Source: Acidimicrobiales bacterium (GTDB taxonomy: Bacteria > Actinomycetota > Acidimicrobiia > Acidimicrobiales > Iamiaceae). Taken from it: DNA of 64,000 bases. Position numbers and translations under genes: made by a program. This document shows positions 62,294-64,000 of this stretch, piece after piece. Numbering within the stretch: position 1 is the stretch's first letter; each line of letters opens with the position of its first letter. The stretch covers positions 62,001 to 126,000 of the forward strand of contig DASZTW010000017.1 of assembly GCA_035547835.1 (NCBI GenBank), in the 5' to 3' direction. The notes beneath the pieces were generated by a model, which saw only the letters and a program-made list of their open reading frames with translations, ran no database searches and was not told the DNA's origin.

Positions 62294-63144
62294 GCCATGT
62301 GCCACTGAAAGCAGACATCGACGGGTCGCGCGCGGCTGCGCAGAAACGGCTCGACGACCACGGATTCTGGTACCACACCATCGACCTCGCGCCGGGCGTG
62401 ACCACGCCGGGCTGGTTCGACTTGCGCCATGCGCTCGACGTGATGCCGTTCCCCGACGTCGCGGGCAAGCGTTGCCTCGACATCGGCACGTTCGACGGCT
62501 TCTACGCGTTCGAGATGGAGCGGCGTGGCGCAGCCGAGGTCGTGGCGATCGACGTCGAGGACCACGAGCTGTGGGACTGGCCCGCCGACGCCCGCGCCGG
62601 CGGCCCCGAAGCGGTCCGCGACCCGGGCATGTCAGGCCCGCCCAAAGGTGCCGGCTTCCGCCTGATCGCCGAGATGATCGACTCGAAGGTCGACTGGCGG
62701 GCCTGCAACATCTACGACGTCAACCCCGAGAGGCTCGGCGAGTTCGACGTCGTCATCCTCGGCACGCTGCTGTTGCACTTGCGGGACCCGGTGGGTGCGC
62801 TCGAAGCGGTCCGTTCGGTCTGCAAGGGCGAGCTGATGTCGTGTGAGCAGATCGAGTTCTGGACCACGGTCGTGGGTCGCGGCAAGCCGCTGTTCAAGCT
62901 GCGCGGCACCGGCCGCACCTGCCAGTGGTGGATCTACAACAGCGCCGGCCACGCGCAGATGCTGTACTCGGCCGGCTTCGAGGTCGTCGAGAAGTCGCCG
63001 TTCTTCCAGAACCGCTTCAACGTGCACCCGCACACCCCGCGCACACCCCGGAACCTGCCGGGCCTGATCGGCCGCCGGCTGATCACCAAAGACTCCCACG
63101 ACGGCGTGTTCCACCGAGCGCTGCTGACCCGCCCGAGGCTGTGA
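62275..63144 (+). CDS. Class I SAM methyltransferase, CmoB/DUF1698-like (copy 2)
   Basis: A 289-aa paralogue of the methyltransferase at 36714. Both share FWYHTIDLAPGVTTPG-type openings, CLDIGTFDGFYAFEMERRGA, AEVVAIDVEDHELWDWP and VILGTLLLHLRDPVGAL. This copy has about 20 extra residues inserted after the second acidic motif and a different C terminus. The ATG has a GCAGGAG site. The gene is coupled to the next secreted-protein gene through a GTGA overlap. Confidence 0.85.
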   Translation: MRDGQLGHVPLKADIDGSRAAAQKRLDDHGFWYHTIDLAPGVTTPGWFDLRHALDVMPFPDVAGKRCLDIGTFDGFYAFEMERRGAAEVVAIDVEDHELWDWPADARAGGPEAVRDPGMSGPPKGAGFRLIAEMIDSKVDWRACNIYDVNPERLGEFDVVILGTLLLHLRDPVGALEAVRSVCKGELMSCEQIEFWTTVVGRGKPLFKLRGTGRTCQWWIYNSAGHAQMLYSAGFEVVEKSPFFQNRFNVHPHTPRTPRNLPGLIGRRLITKDSHDGVFHRALLTRPRL

Positions 63145-64000
63145 CTGCGGCGGTGAGGCGCATCGGGCGGCGCCACTCCGCACGAGCCCAGGTGGGGCTC
63201 GCGAGCATCGGTGTGATGGTCATGGCCGTCGTGTCGGCCACCGTCGCCACGGGGGCGAGCACCGCCGCCACCGCGACCGGCGCGACCCGCGCAGCATCTA
63301 CGGCGGCTTCTGCGGCAACGGTCGCCCCCGACCCCGGCGGCGCCAACAGCGGCTTCACGGCGCCCACCAGCCTGGCGGGCAAGCGGTTCGGCTTCACCTC
63401 GCACCTCGCCGAGTGGACGAGCGGCTCCGGCGTGACCGCCGTGCAGGAGACGAACCTGATCGCCAACGCCGGCGGCACGGTGCAGCGCTACGCCTTCAGC
63501 TGGCGCTGGCTGCAACCCAAGGCCGGCGGCAAGGTGATCTTCCCGGCGTGGGCCGACCTGACGTACCGATCGATCACCTCGCGGGGGATGACCCCGATCA
63601 TCACGTTCCTCGACGCCCCCACCTGGGCCACCCGGTTCGCGTCGTGCGGGTTGCTCGACCTGACCTGCATCCTCGCCCGTGCGATGCCCCAGAAGGCACC
63701 GGCGGGCTGGGCCGTGGGCGCGTTCGCCAAGGTCGTCGCAGCCGTCGCCGCCCGCTACCCGCTGGCCGTGATCGAGCCGTGGAACGAGCCCAACGAGAGC
63801 GCGTTCTGGCACGACGGCTGGCCCGGCGGCATCGCCACCTTGAACCCGGGCCGCATGGCGCAGATGCAGTGCGCGGTGTACGACCGCGTGAAGGCGCTGG
63901 CCGGCCCCGAACGCATCGTGCTGTCGCCCGGCGTCGGGGTCGGCTTGGCCAGCAACGCCAACACCATGGGTTACGCCGACTACATGTCGCAGATGTACAA
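63141..64000 (+). CDS. Secreted glycoside-hydrolase-like protein (3' end beyond window)
   Basis: Partial, 286 codons visible. A basic start and hydrophobic segment (about 17-40) form a signal peptide, followed by an Ala/Thr-rich linker. The catalytic part looks like a clan-A (beta/alpha)8 hydrolase: FGFTSHLAEW, TPIITFLDAPTWATRF and IEPWNEPNESAFW, where the Glu of NEP is the usual acid/base. Such enzymes of the GH5/GH39 sort trim polysaccharides, so this one may process the polymer made here. The GTG overlaps the previous stop. Confidence 0.78.
   Translation, partial: MTAAVRRIGRRHSARAQVGLASIGVMVMAVVSATVATGASTAATATGATRAASTAASAATVAPDPGGANSGFTAPTSLAGKRFGFTSHLAEWTSGSGVTAVQETNLIANAGGTVQRYAFSWRWLQPKAGGKVIFPAWADLTYRSITSRGMTPIITFLDAPTWATRFASCGLLDLTCILARAMPQKAPAGWAVGAFAKVVAAVAARYPLAVIEPWNEPNESAFWHDGWPGGIATLNPGRMAQMQCAVYDRVKALAGPERIVLSPGVGVGLASNANTMGYADYMSQMY

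Overview
The window is very GC-rich DNA with many GTG and a few TTG start codons, short or overlapping intergenic gaps, and gene sets typical of Actinomycetota: a BldC-type regulator beside a valine-dehydrogenase-like gene, a ClpS-DUF2017 pair, an actinobacterial caa3 oxidase operon and a LAXTG cell-wall-anchor protein. My best guess is a member of the class Acidimicrobiia; that is inference from gene content, not a search result. No gap longer than 300 bp lacks a gene, and I saw no IS element, prophage or CRISPR array.

Region 1 (1-5.2 kb): a divergent pair encoding permease (cut by the left edge) and CBS-domain ATPase of an OpuC/ProV-like osmoprotectant importer; serS; and a two-gene ABC-2 exporter. 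A four-run G-quadruplex motif lies just upstream of serS. Region 2 (5.3-16.7 kb): a minus-strand respiratory block read ctaB, [subunit I-like, subunit III-like, multi-TM protein], ctaC, ctaD, ctaE, ctaF, ctaG, diverging from ctaA-clpS-DUF2017. The bracketed trio is the most unusual part: its subunit I homologue keeps the low-spin heme histidines but appears to have lost every CuB ligand, the heme a3 ligand and the proton-channel residues, while a complete canonical subunit I is encoded 2.7 kb downstream.

Region 3 (16.7-28 kb): tRNA-Glu, tRNA-Asp and tRNA-Phe; an ACT-domain malic enzyme; bldC and a branched-chain amino acid dehydrogenase diverging across a 20-bp dyad; a fused E1 alpha-beta 2-oxoacid dehydrogenase; a small secreted protein and a methyltransferase; the purine/pyrimidine genes purF-purM-pyrE; and a LAXTG surface protein.

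Region 4 (28-64 kb, continuing past the right edge): a large surface-polysaccharide locus. It holds a DUF4012 protein and a long coiled-coil protein divergent from a Wzz/BY-kinase pair; sugar-nucleotide genes (CDP-glucose-type cytidylyltransferase and dehydratase, a second SDR, a cupin epimerase); a Wzm/Wzt ABC exporter; a phosphoglycosyl transferase; a Wzy/WaaL-like membrane protein; ten glycosyltransferases (one GT8, two GT2, seven GT4-like if the C-terminally extended one is counted); seven methyltransferases; a sulfotransferase; two tandem hexapeptide acyltransferases; and a secreted glycoside-hydrolase-like protein at the edge. Together they predict a heavily methylated, possibly sulfated and acylated polysaccharide made on a lipid carrier, exported by Wzm/Wzt and controlled by the Wzz/BY-kinase pair.
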